A program made the translations under genes and the position numbers. Shown one piece after another: positions 38,275 to 48,067 of a stretch of DNA of 64,000 nucleotides. The stretch is taken from contig NZ_QGKU01000012.1 in assembly GCF_003172915.1 (NCBI RefSeq), positions 62,001 through 126,000 on the forward strand, given 5' to 3'. This stretch comes from Meridianimarinicoccus roseus (GTDB lineage Bacteria > Pseudomonadota > Alphaproteobacteria > Rhodobacterales > Rhodobacteraceae). The notes beneath the pieces are model-generated. The model ran no database searches. It saw only the letters and a list, made by a program, of their open reading frames with translations, and was not told the origin of the DNA. The first letter of the stretch is position 1; each line of letters starts with the position of its first letter.

Positions 38275-39690
38275 ATGGCACCCACCTATTTCAACGAGAT
38301 GTACCAGGATGGCGCGATCCGTGCGCCCTATGCCGGGCTTGAAACCTGGCAGCGAAACATGCCCGACGAGCTTCGCAACCTCAAGCAAGCCGAGGCGGAG
38401 GACCTGTTTCGGCGGATCGGCATCACCTTCGCGGTCTATGGCGAGGGCGGCGATCCGGACCGACTGATTCCGTTCGACATGTTTCCGCGCGTGTTCACCA
38501 ACCGCGAATGGAGCCGCCTGTCGCGGGGTGTGAAGCAGCGGGCGCGGGCGCTGAACGCCTTCCTGGCCGATGTTTACGATCGGGGCGAGATCGTGCGCGC
38601 CGGGCGCATACCGGCCAAGCTGGTGTACCAGAACGAAGCCTACGAGAAGGCCGTCGTCGGCATAAAGCCGCCGCGTTCGGTGTTCAGCCACATCGTGGGT
38701 ATCGACCTCGTGCGCACCGGGCCGGAGGACTTCTTCGTGCTGGAGGACAATTGCCGCACCCCTTCGGGCGTGTCCTACATGCTGGAGAACCGCGAGATCA
38801 TGATGCGGATGTTTCCCAGCCTGTTCCGCGAGAACCGGATCGAGCCGGTGGAAAGCTACCCGGAGGTTCTGCGCCGCACGCTGGCGTCCGTCGCGCCGCA
38901 GAAATGCGAGGGCGAGCCGACCGTCGTGATCCTGACACCGGGGCATTTCAATTCGGCCTATTACGAACATTCCTTCCTTGCCGACATGATGGGCGTGGAG
39001 TTGGTCGAAGGGCAGGACCTGTATGTCGAGGGCGACTACTGCTGGATGCGCACCACAGAGGGCCCGCGCCGCGTGGACGTGATCTACCGGCGGATCGACG
39101 ATGCGTTCATCGACCCGCTGTGCTTCCGGCCAGACAGCATGCTGGGCGTGCCGGGGCTGATGAACGTCTACCGTTCGGGCGGGGTGGCCATCGCGTCGGC
39201 GCCCGGTGCGGGCGTGGCGGACGACAAGGCGATCTATACTCACGTGCCCGAGATGGTGCGCTTCTACCTCGGCGAGACGCCGATCCTGAACAACGTGCCG
39301 ACATGGCAATGCGCCAAGGCGGACGACTGCAAGTACGTCCTGGAGAACCTCAAGGACATCGTGGTCAAGGAAGTGCACGGATCGGGCGGCTACGGAATGC
39401 TGATCGGCCCGCGGGCGACGAAGAGCGAGATCGAGCTGTTCGCCGCCAAGATCCGCGAGAACCCGGGCAACTACATCGCCCAGCCCACGCTGGCGTTGTC
39501 CACCTGTCCGACCTTCGTGGACCAGGGCATCGCTCCGCGCCACGTCGACCTGCGCCCCTACTGCCTTGTGGGCGAGCAGGTCGAACTCGTGCCTGGCGGG
39601 CTGACCCGGGTGGCGCTGAAGGAGGGCTCCCTCGTGGTGAATTCGTCGCAGGGTGGCGGGGTCAAGGACACTTGGGTGCTGGCGGAGTGA
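38275..39690 (+). CDS. Circularly permuted type 2 ATP-grasp protein
   Basis: 471 residues. Starts MAPTYFNEMYQDGAIRAPY, with LEDNCRTPSGVSYMLENRE, VVILTPGHFNSAYYEH and the late KEVHGSGGYGMLIGP ATP-grasp loop, all features of the circularly permuted ATP-grasp family (DUF404/DUF407). Members are predicted peptide or amide ligases. Downstream are alpha-E, transglutaminase and Anbu genes, the classic partner set. The substrate is unknown. Confidence 0.93.
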   Translation: MAPTYFNEMYQDGAIRAPYAGLETWQRNMPDELRNLKQAEAEDLFRRIGITFAVYGEGGDPDRLIPFDMFPRVFTNREWSRLSRGVKQRARALNAFLADVYDRGEIVRAGRIPAKLVYQNEAYEKAVVGIKPPRSVFSHIVGIDLVRTGPEDFFVLEDNCRTPSGVSYMLENREIMMRMFPSLFRENRIEPVESYPEVLRRTLASVAPQKCEGEPTVVILTPGHFNSAYYEHSFLADMMGVELVEGQDLYVEGDYCWMRTTEGPRRVDVIYRRIDDAFIDPLCFRPDSMLGVPGLMNVYRSGGVAIASAPGAGVADDKAIYTHVPEMVRFYLGETPILNNVPTWQCAKADDCKYVLENLKDIVVKEVHGSGGYGMLIGPRATKSEIELFAAKIRENPGNYIAQPTLALSTCPTFVDQGIAPRHVDLRPYCLVGEQVELVPGGLTRVALKEGSLVVNSSQGGGVKDTWVLAE

Positions 39691-39694
39691 CGAC

Positions 39695-40648
39695 ATGCTG
39701 AGCAGAACCGCTGACAATCTTTTTTGGATGGGCCGCTACCTCGAGCGGGCCGAGACGATGGCCCGCCTGCTGCATGTGGGCGCGCGGATGAACCTGATCC
39801 CCGACACTGTGGACGGCTTCCGCAGCGAATGGGTGTCGATCCTGCACGCCAGCGGCACGTATGCCGCCTTCGAGAAGAAGTATGGCGAGCCGGTGGAGCG
39901 CAACCTTGTGACCCACCTGTTCTTCGACCGCGAGAATCCGTCCTCGGTGGCGGCCTGCATCGCCACCGCGCGCGAGAATGCGCGTATCGTGCGCACCGCG
40001 CTGAGCGCGCCGGTCTGGGACGCGCTGAACGGCGCCTATCAGGAACTGAAGGGGCTGGAGCGCACGCCGCGCAGCGAGATTTCGATCTCGGCGCTGACGG
40101 AATGGACGGCGCGGCACCACGCGCTGGCCTCGGGGGCGCTTCAGGGTACGCTGCTGCGCAACGACGGGTACGACTTCGTCAATCTCGGGATCAACCTCGA
40201 GAGGGCGGACAATACCGCGCGGTTCCTTGACGTGAAGTACTACGTGCTCCTGCCCGATACCGGCTTTGTCGGGTCGGGGCTGGACAACGTCCAATGGCAG
40301 ACGCTTCTGCGCGGAATGCAGATGCACCGGGCGTTCCACTGGGCCTATGGCGGCGAGATCACGGCGGCCAAGATCGCGGACCTGCTGATCCTGAACCCGG
40401 CCTGCCCGCGTTCGCTGCTCACGGCGGTGGAGGAATCGGCCGCGCACCTGGACCGGATCGCACGCGCCTATGGCAAGACCGGCCCCGCGCAGGATGCGGC
40501 GCGCGGTCTTTTGACGGAACTGTCGCAGACGCGGCTCGACGAGGTGTTCGAAGAAGGGCTTCACGACTTCCTCGACCGGTTCAAGGGCAAGGTGGCCGAT
40601 ATCGGCACATGCGTCAGCGAAACCTACCTCAACGGAGCGGCGGCATGA
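39695..40648 (+). CDS. Alpha-E domain protein
   Basis: 317 residues. MLSRTADNLFWMGRYLERAETMARLL is the signature beginning of the all-helical alpha-E family, also visible in VNLGINLERADNTARFLDVKYY. The family occurs with circularly permuted ATP-grasp enzymes and transglutaminases and is predicted to take part in peptide synthesis or modification. It starts 4 bp after the ATP-grasp stop and overlaps the transglutaminase start as ATGA. Confidence 0.93.
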   Translation: MLSRTADNLFWMGRYLERAETMARLLHVGARMNLIPDTVDGFRSEWVSILHASGTYAAFEKKYGEPVERNLVTHLFFDRENPSSVAACIATARENARIVRTALSAPVWDALNGAYQELKGLERTPRSEISISALTEWTARHHALASGALQGTLLRNDGYDFVNLGINLERADNTARFLDVKYYVLLPDTGFVGSGLDNVQWQTLLRGMQMHRAFHWAYGGEITAAKIADLLILNPACPRSLLTAVEESAAHLDRIARAYGKTGPAQDAARGLLTELSQTRLDEVFEEGLHDFLDRFKGKVADIGTCVSETYLNGAAA

Positions 40649-41529
40649 AACTGAAGGTCTCGCACACCACGGTCTACCGCTTTGAGCAGCCGCAAAAGGC
40701 AGTTCTCCAGAGCCACAGACTCACGCCGTCACATTTCGCCGGGCAGTCCCGCCTTTCCTGGTCGGTGGACGTGCCCGAGGGCGCGGTTTACGGAAGCCGC
40801 TTTCGCGACGGAGCGGGGGACGAAACGGCCACGATGCGGTTTTCAGGCCCGGTGTCGAAATTGACGATCCACGTGCATGGCACGGTGGAGACCACGGACC
40901 TTGCGGGCGTGCTGCGCGGCCACCGCGAGAAGGTCGCGCCCGCGGCCTATATCCGCCCGACCCGGATGACCCGGCCCGATCTTGCCATTTCAGAACTCGC
41001 GGCGACCGCGCTGGCCGAACTCGATGGCGGCAGCGCGCTGGAGCGCGCGCACGCGCTGTCGGGCGCGGTCAGCTCGGTGATGACCTATGTGCCGGGAACG
41101 ACCAACGCGCAGACCACCGCAGCGGAGGCGCTGGCCGGCGGGGAGGGGGTGTGCCAGGACTTCGCGCACCTGCTGACCGCCGCGGCCATATCTGTGGACA
41201 TTCCCGCGCGCTATGTCGCGGGTTACCTGTTCTCCGGCGATGCGGACGGACCCGCCCCCGAAGCGGCGAAGGAGGCCAGCCCCGGGACCGAGGCGCAAAC
41301 GCCGATGGGGCCCGATTCTCAGGCCAGCCATGCTTGGGCTGAACTGTTCATCGAGGGGCTGGGCTGGGTGGGCTTCGATCCCTCCAACGAATGCTGCCCC
41401 GACGCCCGCTACATTCGTCTTTGTTCCGGCTTCGACGCCTTCGATGCTGCGCCGATCCGCGGCCTGTCCAATGGTATGGGTGAAGAACAGCTTAACGTGG
41501 ATGTTGCGGTGACACAGGAACAGCAGTAA
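40645..41529 (+). CDS. Transglutaminase-family cysteine protease
   Basis: 294 residues. An N-terminal beta domain (KVSHTTVYRFEQPQKAVLQSHRL) precedes the transglutaminase core with the Cys-His-Asp triad: GEGVCQDFAHL, SHAWAELFIEGLGWVGFDPSN. The linker around residues 195-228 is a Pro/Ala/Glu-rich insert. In this operon it could cut or form the peptide bonds of the ATP-grasp product. Coupled to the alpha-E gene by ATGA. Confidence 0.93.
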   Translation: MKLKVSHTTVYRFEQPQKAVLQSHRLTPSHFAGQSRLSWSVDVPEGAVYGSRFRDGAGDETATMRFSGPVSKLTIHVHGTVETTDLAGVLRGHREKVAPAAYIRPTRMTRPDLAISELAATALAELDGGSALERAHALSGAVSSVMTYVPGTTNAQTTAAEALAGGEGVCQDFAHLLTAAAISVDIPARYVAGYLFSGDADGPAPEAAKEASPGTEAQTPMGPDSQASHAWAELFIEGLGWVGFDPSNECCPDARYIRLCSGFDAFDAAPIRGLSNGMGEEQLNVDVAVTQEQQ

Positions 41530-41578
41530 GCGGACGCTCCGGGCCCGGATGTGCCCGGCTAGCTTGGAGTGTGCTGGA

Positions 41579-42307
41579 ATGACCTACTGCGTCGGGCTGC
41601 TGCTGAAAGAGGGCATGGTCCTTCTGAGCGACACGCGCACGAATGCCGGGCTGGACAACATCTCCTGCTACAAGAAGATGTACACGTTCGAGGACCCGGG
41701 CGAGCGCAGCATCGTGATCCTGACCGCAGGATCGCTGTCGGTCACACAGACCACGATGGCGCGACTTCAGGAGGCGATTGACGATGCCGAGGCGACCGAG
41801 GAAACCTCGATCCTGAAGGCGCGCACGATGCTGAAGGTGGCCGACATCGTCGGCGCGCATCTCGCCGAGGTCGCCAGCGACATCACCATGAAGCTGGTGC
41901 GCAACAGCCAGGCCACCGCCTCGGCCACGCTGATCCTGGGGGGGCAGCGCAAGGGCGGCGCGATGCGGCTGTTCCTGATCTACCCGGAAGGCAACTACAT
42001 CGAGGCGACGCCGGACACTCCGTTCCTGCAGGTCGGCGAGCACAAGTACGGCAAGCCGATCCTTGACCGGGTGGTTACGCCGGACACGTCGCTGACGGAC
42101 GCGCGAAAGGCCGCGCTGTTGTCGATGGACAGCACGCTGCGGTCGAACCTGTCGGTGGGTATGCCGCTGGACCTGGCGGTAATCCGCGAGGGCGAGTGCC
42201 GCATCCACGAACAGCGCCGCATCGAATACGGCGACCCCGTCTTCGCGGAGATGAGCCAGGCTTGGTCCGCCGCGCTGCGCGACGCCTTCACGCAGATCCG
42301 GATCTGA
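41579..42307 (+). CDS. Anbu-type proteasome-like peptidase
   Basis: 242 residues. The start MTYCVGLLLKEGMVLLSDTRTNAGLDNI puts a threonine at position 2, which becomes the N-terminal nucleophile after Met removal, as in Anbu (ancestral beta subunit) and other Ntn peptidases. LILGGQRKGGAMRLFLIYPEGNYIEA and the remaining core follow this family. It ends the ATP-grasp operon 49 bp after the transglutaminase. The upstream frame from 41549 would bury the Thr and is rejected. Its 3' end overlaps the hydrolase gene by 20 bp. Confidence 0.93.
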   Translation: MTYCVGLLLKEGMVLLSDTRTNAGLDNISCYKKMYTFEDPGERSIVILTAGSLSVTQTTMARLQEAIDDAEATEETSILKARTMLKVADIVGAHLAEVASDITMKLVRNSQATASATLILGGQRKGGAMRLFLIYPEGNYIEATPDTPFLQVGEHKYGKPILDRVVTPDTSLTDARKAALLSMDSTLRSNLSVGMPLDLAVIREGECRIHEQRRIEYGDPVFAEMSQAWSAALRDAFTQIRI

Positions 42308-43286
42308 CGTTCAAGGGGGCGGCGCCTGTGCCGACGTCCCCGTTCGGATTGCCCGCCGCCGCGAACAGATCGAGGCAGCGGGACAGGAACAGCGCCTGCC
42401 GGTCGGCCGTTTCCATCATGGTTTCATGCTTGCCGCCCGGCACTTCCACCAGCACGCCGTCTCCCCAGCGCGCGGTCATCTCGCGGATCGCGGCGGCGCA
42501 GACGATTTCCTCCCTTTCGGGCAGGAATGTCATGGTTGGCACGGGCGGGCAGGCATCGCGACGCAGCTCTTCGCATTCGCGCAGCGCGCGATAAAGCCAC
42601 GGCACGGATGGCCCGCCAAGGTCCATGCCCGGCTGCGCATCGAGCTGTGCGCGCATCCGCATCAGCATCGCGGGATCGCTGGTCAGGAAATTGTCGGCCG
42701 GATCGCAGACCCGGACATAGCTGTCGCGCGTCGTGCCCGGCGTGACCCAGCGGTTCAGGCCGCCCTGGTGGGCCAGCCAGCCAAGGCTCCAGCTGACCGG
42801 CCGCAGCACCGGCGGCATGGCGATGCCCCACATCGGAGCACTGAACACCGCCGCCCGTACGTCGAGCCCGTCCATCACCGCGCGCAGCCCGATCGCGCCA
42901 CCCATCGAATGGCCGATCAGAAACCAAGGCCGGGGCATGTCGCGCGCAGCGGCGAAGTCAACCAGTGCCGCCATATCGTTCTGGTAGTCCGAGAAGCGCC
43001 CGACATGGCCGATCATCGGATCGTCCAGAAGCCGGTCGGCCAGACCTTGACCGCGCAGGTCGATGGACACCATTCCCAGCCCGTGTCGCGCGAAATCCGC
43101 CGCGACATGGCCGTATTTTTCAACGTATTCGGTGCGGCCCGGCACCATGAGGATCGTGCCCCGAGGCCCGGATGCGAGATGCGCCAACCGCAGGCGCACC
43201 CCGTCGCGCGCAGTCGCCCATACCGCTTCGGCGCCGGGCGGCGCCTGTGCACTGGCATGGTCGAACGGCGCGGGCAGGTGGGTCAC
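42288..43286 (-). CDS. Alpha/beta hydrolase, lysophospholipase-like
   Basis: 332 residues. The nucleophile elbow GHSMGGAIGL, the oxyanion region MVPGRTEYVEKYG and the late histidine in PGGKHETMMET form a serine hydrolase triad of the monoacylglycerol/lysophospholipase (PldB) type. MVSIDLRGQGLADR fits too. It is coupled by a 4-bp ATGA overlap to the upstream SCP2 gene, so the two may handle lipid together. The 5' neighbour on the other strand is the TPR gene. Confidence 0.9.
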   Translation of the reverse strand: MTHLPAPFDHASAQAPPGAEAVWATARDGVRLRLAHLASGPRGTILMVPGRTEYVEKYGHVAADFARHGLGMVSIDLRGQGLADRLLDDPMIGHVGRFSDYQNDMAALVDFAAARDMPRPWFLIGHSMGGAIGLRAVMDGLDVRAAVFSAPMWGIAMPPVLRPVSWSLGWLAHQGGLNRWVTPGTTRDSYVRVCDPADNFLTSDPAMLMRMRAQLDAQPGMDLGGPSVPWLYRALRECEELRRDACPPVPTMTFLPEREEIVCAAAIREMTARWGDGVLVEVPGGKHETMMETADRQALFLSRCLDLFAAAGNPNGDVGTGAAPLNVRSGSA

Positions 43287-43570
43287 GACAGCGCGGCGCC
43301 CAGCTTCATTGCGAGGCCCATGTCGCCGTCGATCTTCAGGCGGCCGCCCATGTAGGCGCTGGTGGGGTTCAGATCGCCGTCCAGCATTTCGCGGAAGGTT
43401 TCCGCATCTGCGCTGAGCGTGACATCCGCCGCGCCGTCGCCGGCACGGATGCCGTCGTTATCCACGAGTATCGCGCCCTCGTCCTCGATCTCGAACTTGG
43501 CGGAGCCGTCGAAACTGCCACCCAGCTTGTCGTTCAGTTTGCGCACCGCGCCCTCGATGATGTCGCTCAT
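43283..43570 (-). CDS. SCP2 sterol-binding domain protein
   Basis: 95 residues forming a single SCP2 domain: MSDIIEGAVRKLNDKLGGSF, VTLSADAETFREMLDGDLNP, AYMGGRLKIDGDMGLAMKL. Such proteins bind fatty acyl or sterol-like lipids in a hydrophobic tunnel. GGAGGA lies before the ATG, and an open frame further upstream is not supported. It shares a transcript with the hydrolase downstream. Confidence 0.92.
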   Translation of the reverse strand: MSDIIEGAVRKLNDKLGGSFDGSAKFEIEDEGAILVDNDGIRAGDGAADVTLSADAETFREMLDGDLNPTSAYMGGRLKIDGDMGLAMKLGAALS

Positions 43571-43636
43571 CACTTTTCCTCCGATAAATGCCCCCGCCCT
43601 ATCGCTGCGCGGCGGGTTTGCGCTATTCTCAGGGAT

Positions 43637-44197
43637 ATGCAGACGATACGTTCCGTTTTCAAATGCGCCGTTGCGGCACTTCTTCTCGGGGTGGCGGTTT
43701 TCAGCTCGGCCCATGCCCAGAACATCGAAACCGAGGAACTGCTGGACAAGTTGCGCGAGCCGGACTTGACCAACTGGGAAGAGGTCGAGAACGAGATCTG
43801 GAAGCGCTGGTCCGAATCGGGATCGCCCACTGCAGACCTGCTGCTGGAGCGCGGCCGCGAGGCGATGGCCGAGGAGGACTGGACCACCGCAATCGCGCAC
43901 CTGACCGCGCTGACCGACCATGCGCCGGATTTCGCCGAAGGATACAACGCCCGCGCGACTGCCTATTTCCAGGCAGGGCTTTACGGTCCCGCGATGGCCG
44001 ACATCGCCCGTACGCTGGACCTGAACCCCCGACATTTCGGCGCGCTGATGGGACTTGCGCTGATCCTCGAAGAGACCGGCTATACCGAGGACGCGTTGTC
44101 CGCCTACCGCGCGGTCGCGGCTATACATCCCCATCGCCCCAACCTAAAAGACGCCATGGGGCGTCTCGAACGCCAATTGGGCGACACACGACTGTGA
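43637..44197 (+). CDS. Periplasmic tetratricopeptide repeat protein
   Basis: 186 residues. Signal peptide MQTIRSVFKCAVAALLLGVA with cleavage after AHA. Two or three TPR units follow (LLLERGREAMAEEDWTTAIAH, AEGYNARATAYFQAGLYG, GALMGLALILEETGYTEDAL). It is probably a scaffold protein in the periplasm; the partners are unknown. Divergent from the SCP2 gene with 66 bp between starts, and 50 bp before the helicase gene. Confidence 0.88.
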   Translation: MQTIRSVFKCAVAALLLGVAVFSSAHAQNIETEELLDKLREPDLTNWEEVENEIWKRWSESGSPTADLLLERGREAMAEEDWTTAIAHLTALTDHAPDFAEGYNARATAYFQAGLYGPAMADIARTLDLNPRHFGALMGLALILEETGYTEDALSAYRAVAAIHPHRPNLKDAMGRLERQLGDTRL

Positions 44198-44247
44198 CGC
44201 CCTGAACAGCGGGGTCCGGCGGTGCAGCCGGGCCGCAAGGGGGGCGC

Positions 44248-47200
44248 ATGGCAGGCAACGGACGCATCGAAGCGGTCCTGGGGCCCACGAACACCGGCAA
44301 GACCCATTACGCCATCGAACGCATGCTGGCCTACCGCACGGGGATCATCGGTCTGCCGCTTCGGCTCCTTGCCCGCGAGGTCTATGACAAGATCAAGGCG
44401 ATCCGCGGTCCGTCGGTGGTAGCGCTGGTCACGGGCGAGGAACGTATCGTGCCGGATCGCGCGCAGTACTGGGTCTGCACTGTGGAGGCAATGCCGGAGG
44501 GCATGGGCGCCGACTTCGTCGCCATCGACGAGATCCAGTTGTGCGGCGATCCGGAGCGCGGGCATGTCTTCACCGACCGGCTGCTGCGCGCGCGAGGCCA
44601 TCACGAGACACTGTTCCTTGGCGCGGACACGATGCGCAGCGCCATTGCGGCACAGGTGCCCGGCGTCGTGTTCCAGCACCGCGAAAGGATGTCGGAGCTG
44701 ACATATGTCGGCGCCAAGAAGCTGAGCCGGATGCCGCCGCGGTCGGCTATTGTGGGGTTCTCGGTGGAAAGCGTCTATGCCATCGCGGAACTGTTGCGCC
44801 GTCAGAAGGGTGGCGCGGCGGTGGTGATGGGTGCGCTCAGCCCGCGCACGCGCAACGCGCAGGTCGATCTCTACCAGAACGGCGAAGTCGATTACCTTGT
44901 CGCCACGGACGCCATCGGGATGGGGCTGAACCTCGATATCCGACATGTGGCGTTCTCGTCGTTGTCGAAATTCGATGGGCGGCGGATGCGCCCGCTGCAG
45001 CCGAACGAACTGGCGCAGATCGCCGGGCGGGCCGGGCGGCACACCGAGAACGGCACCTTCGGCGTGACCGGCGAGGCGCGGCCGCTGGACGAGGACATGG
45101 CGCAGGCCATCGTGGAGAACCGCTTCGTGCCGGTGCGGAAGCTGCACTGGCGCAACGCGCGGCTGGATTTCGGCACGGCGGATCGGCTGATCCGGTCGCT
45201 GGAGGAGCAGACGCAGGACGAGTGGCTGACCCGCGCGCGCGACAGCGACGATCTTCTGGCGCTGAAATCGCTGTCGGGGGTGCCCGCGATCCGGGACCGG
45301 CTGAACGGCGGGCCGGACGTCAAACTGCTCTGGGACGTGTGCCGTATCCCGGACTTCCGGGGTATCAGTCATGCCGAGCACGCGGGCCTGCTGGAGTCGA
45401 TGTTCGGCTACCTGCACGAGTTGCGGCGCATCCCGGACGACTGGATGGCGCGGCAGGTCAAGCGCATCGACCGCACCGATGGCGACATCGACACGCTGTC
45501 GAAACGGCTCGCGTATATCCGAACCTGGACCTATGTTGCGCAGCGCAAGGGTTGGCTGGATGACGAAAGCCATTGGCGCGGCGTGACGAGGGCTGTAGAA
45601 GACCGCCTGTCGGACGCGCTCCATGCCAGTCTGACCCAGAGATTTGTTGACCGGCGCACATCCGTGCTGCTGCGGCGGTTGAAGCAGAAGGAGAGCCTCG
45701 TGGCTGAAGTAAACGACAAGGGCGAGGTGACCGTCGAGGGACAGTTCGTGGGCCGACTTGCGGGCTTCCGCTTCGTGCAGGACCAGTCCTCCAGTCCGGA
45801 CGAGGCGCGCACCCTACGCCAGGCGAGCCTTCAATCGCTCGCGCCGCATTTCCACCTCCGGGCGGACCGGCTTTACAACGCACCGGACACCGAGCTTGAT
45901 TTCACCGAGCAGGGTGGGCTGATGTGGGGCGACAGCGCGGTCGGAAAGCTGGTCGCTGGGCCAGAAGTCCTGAAGCCGCGGGTGCAGGCCTTCGTCGATG
46001 ACGAGGCCGGCTCGGAGGTTGCACAGAAGGTCGAACGGCGCTTGCAGCACTTCATCGACCGCAAGATCGCCACCCTGTTCGAGCCGCTTCTGGCGATGCA
46101 GAACGATGAAACACTGACAGGCCTGGCGCGCGGTTTCGCCTTCCGCATGGTAGAGGCGAACGGCGTGCTGCCGCGCGACGCGGTCGCGAACGAGGTGAAG
46201 GCGCTGGATCAGGACGCGCGCGGCGCGCTGCGCAAACACGGTATCCGGTTCGGTCAGTTCACCGTATTCCTGCCGCTGCTTCTGAAGCCCGCGCCGACGC
46301 GGCTGCGGCTGGTGTTGTGGTCGCTTGCGCAAGATCTGTCGGAGTTTCCCGAAAGCCCGCCGCCGGGCCTTGTGACGGTGCCGGTGCGCGGCGACGCGCC
46401 CGACGGGTATCATACGATGTCGGGCTATCGTGCAGCGGGCGAGCGGGCGATTCGCATCGACATGCTGGAACGGCTGGCAGACATGCTGCGCGCGCAGGAC
46501 ACGCGTGGTGGGTTCGAGGCGACGGCGGACATGCTGTCGATCACAGGCATGACGCTGGAACAGTTCGCAAGCCTGATGCAGGGGCTAGGTTATGCCGCCG
46601 AACGCGGTGAGCGGGCCAAGCAACGCTCGACACCCACACCGAAATCGGCGGTCGGTGCAGGCTATGGGGCACAGACCCCGCCGGACGCGTCAACACCGGA
46701 CGATTCGGCCGAAGGTACGGACGAGTCGCCAACACCCCCAGCATCCGCAGAGCAACTGGGCGAGGCGGCGCCCGAGGCGTCGGAGGTGCCGACCGAGGCC
46801 GGATCCGACACGTCGGCTGACCCCGAACCAGAGGCACCACAGGCTGTGCCCGCGACCAGCGCCGAGGCTGCCGCCACCGCGACGGCGGAGGCGGATGCAG
46901 GCGACGGCACGGCTGCGCAAGACGGCGATGCCGCCGCACAGGCCGGGCAGGCGGGCGAACAACCGCACGCCGCCGCCGAGACTGAGGTGTTCTATACCTT
47001 CCGCTGGTCCCCGCCTCGGCGCGGCGGACACCGCCCGCAGCAGGGTGGCGGCGGTCGGCGCGGCGACGACAAAGCCCGGAAGGGTGGCGGCGAGCGGCCC
47101 AAGGGCGGCAAGCCCAAGGGCAAACGCGGCTCGAAGGACGACAAGCCCGCGGCGGCCAAGACATTCGCCGCGCGACCGCCCAAGCCCGAGAAGAAGATCG

Positions 47201-47253
47201 ACCCGGACAATCCCTTCGCCGCGGCACTGATGGGACTGCGTGACAAGACCTGA
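44248..47253 (+). CDS. SUV3-like RNA/DNA helicase with RGG-like tail
   Basis: 1001 residues. Walker A GPTNTGKTHYAIERML at the very start, DEIQLCGD as motif II, LVATDAIGMGLNLDI and QIAGRAGRH as later motifs: the SUV3 type of DExH helicase, as in the mitochondrial degradosome. From about 790 the tail is disordered: acidic Ala/Glu/Pro, then RRGGHRPQQGGGGRRGDDK with basic RNA-binding character. It begins the helicase-S4-fdxA-carD set conserved in alphaproteobacteria, overlapping the S4 gene by 14 bp. Confidence 0.93.
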   Translation: MAGNGRIEAVLGPTNTGKTHYAIERMLAYRTGIIGLPLRLLAREVYDKIKAIRGPSVVALVTGEERIVPDRAQYWVCTVEAMPEGMGADFVAIDEIQLCGDPERGHVFTDRLLRARGHHETLFLGADTMRSAIAAQVPGVVFQHRERMSELTYVGAKKLSRMPPRSAIVGFSVESVYAIAELLRRQKGGAAVVMGALSPRTRNAQVDLYQNGEVDYLVATDAIGMGLNLDIRHVAFSSLSKFDGRRMRPLQPNELAQIAGRAGRHTENGTFGVTGEARPLDEDMAQAIVENRFVPVRKLHWRNARLDFGTADRLIRSLEEQTQDEWLTRARDSDDLLALKSLSGVPAIRDRLNGGPDVKLLWDVCRIPDFRGISHAEHAGLLESMFGYLHELRRIPDDWMARQVKRIDRTDGDIDTLSKRLAYIRTWTYVAQRKGWLDDESHWRGVTRAVEDRLSDALHASLTQRFVDRRTSVLLRRLKQKESLVAEVNDKGEVTVEGQFVGRLAGFRFVQDQSSSPDEARTLRQASLQSLAPHFHLRADRLYNAPDTELDFTEQGGLMWGDSAVGKLVAGPEVLKPRVQAFVDDEAGSEVAQKVERRLQHFIDRKIATLFEPLLAMQNDETLTGLARGFAFRMVEANGVLPRDAVANEVKALDQDARGALRKHGIRFGQFTVFLPLLLKPAPTRLRLVLWSLAQDLSEFPESPPPGLVTVPVRGDAPDGYHTMSGYRAAGERAIRIDMLERLADMLRAQDTRGGFEATADMLSITGMTLEQFASLMQGLGYAAERGERAKQRSTPTPKSAVGAGYGAQTPPDASTPDDSAEGTDESPTPPASAEQLGEAAPEASEVPTEAGSDTSADPEPEAPQAVPATSAEAAATATAEADAGDGTAAQDGDAAAQAGQAGEQPHAAAETEVFYTFRWSPPRRGGHRPQQGGGGRRGDDKARKGGGERPKGGKPKGKRGSKDDKPAAAKTFAARPPKPEKKIDPDNPFAAALMGLRDKT

Positions 47254-47641
47254 CCCGGACAACGCCGACGCGGCGGTCAGCCTGCGTCTTGACAAGTGGC
47301 TGTGGCAGGCGCGGTTCTTCAAGACGCGCGGCCGTGCGGCTGAAGTGGTAGGCGGTGGGCATGTTCGGGTGAACGCGAGGCCCGTGTCCAAGCCGTCGCA
47401 AGCGGTGCGGGTCGGCGATACCCTGACCTTCGCGCAGGGGCGGGCGATCCGCGTCGTACGCGTGGTGGGGATTCCCGTGCGGCGCGGACCGGCGACCGAG
47501 GCGCAGGCGCTTTACGACGATCTGTCCCCGCCGCCGCCCCCGGCCGCCGCTGAAACCGGCGCGCCGACGCCCGTGGTGGGGCGCGTCGATAGGAAAGAAC
47601 GTCGCGCTGCGCGCCTTTCCAAGCGCGGTCCGCTTGAATGA
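47240..47641 (+). CDS. S4-domain RNA-binding protein (Hsp15-like)
   Basis: 133 residues from a GTG at 47240 overlapping the helicase end. S4 domain: [38 protein letters not shown]. This is the Hsp15 pattern, a protein that binds stalled 50S subunits with nascent chain. A Pro/Ala-rich linker and a basic tail ([13 protein letters not shown]) end it. Probably expressed with the helicase. Confidence 0.92.
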   Translation: MTRPDPDNADAAVSLRLDKWLWQARFFKTRGRAAEVVGGGHVRVNARPVSKPSQAVRVGDTLTFAQGRAIRVVRVVGIPVRRGPATEAQALYDDLSPPPPPAAAETGAPTPVVGRVDRKERRAARLSKRGPLE

Positions 47642-47690
47642 TGCGCGCAGTCGCAATAGTTACCGCGAAAAGACGGAAAGCGAGCGTCCC

Positions 47691-48029
47691 ATGACCTATG
47701 TCGTCACCGACAACTGCATTGGCTGCAAATACACGGACTGTGTCGAAGTCTGTCCCGTGGATTGCTTTTATGAAGGCGAGAACGCCTTGGTGATCCACCC
47801 GGACGAGTGCATTGACTGCGGCGTGTGCGAGCCCGAGTGTCCGGCGGATGCGATCCGGCCCGACACAGAGCCGGACATGGACAAGTGGGTGGAATTCAAT
47901 CGCAAGTACAGCGAGTTGTGGCCGGTGATCTACACCAAGAAGGACCCGCTTCCGGACGCCGAGAAGATGGACGGCGAAACCGGCAAACTGGACAAGTACT
48001 TTTCCGAGAAGCCCGGCGAGGGCGGCTGA
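47691..48029 (+). CDS. fdxA: 7Fe ferredoxin FdxA
   Basis: 112 residues. [21 protein letters not shown] carries the 3Fe-4S site and part of the other, and [13 protein letters not shown] the 4Fe-4S site, as in the Azotobacter-type 7Fe/8Fe ferredoxins. The C-terminal [21 protein letters not shown] is typical. ATG at 47691; frames further upstream lack support. It follows the S4 gene by about 50 bp and ends at a terminator. Confidence 0.96.
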   Translation: MTYVVTDNCIGCKYTDCVEVCPVDCFYEGENALVIHPDECIDCGVCEPECPADAIRPDTEPDMDKWVEFNRKYSELWPVIYTKKDPLPDAEKMDGETGKLDKYFSEKPGEGG

Positions 48030-48067
48030 ACACGGCCTGCCGCCGATCACGGCGGCGCGACGGGAGC

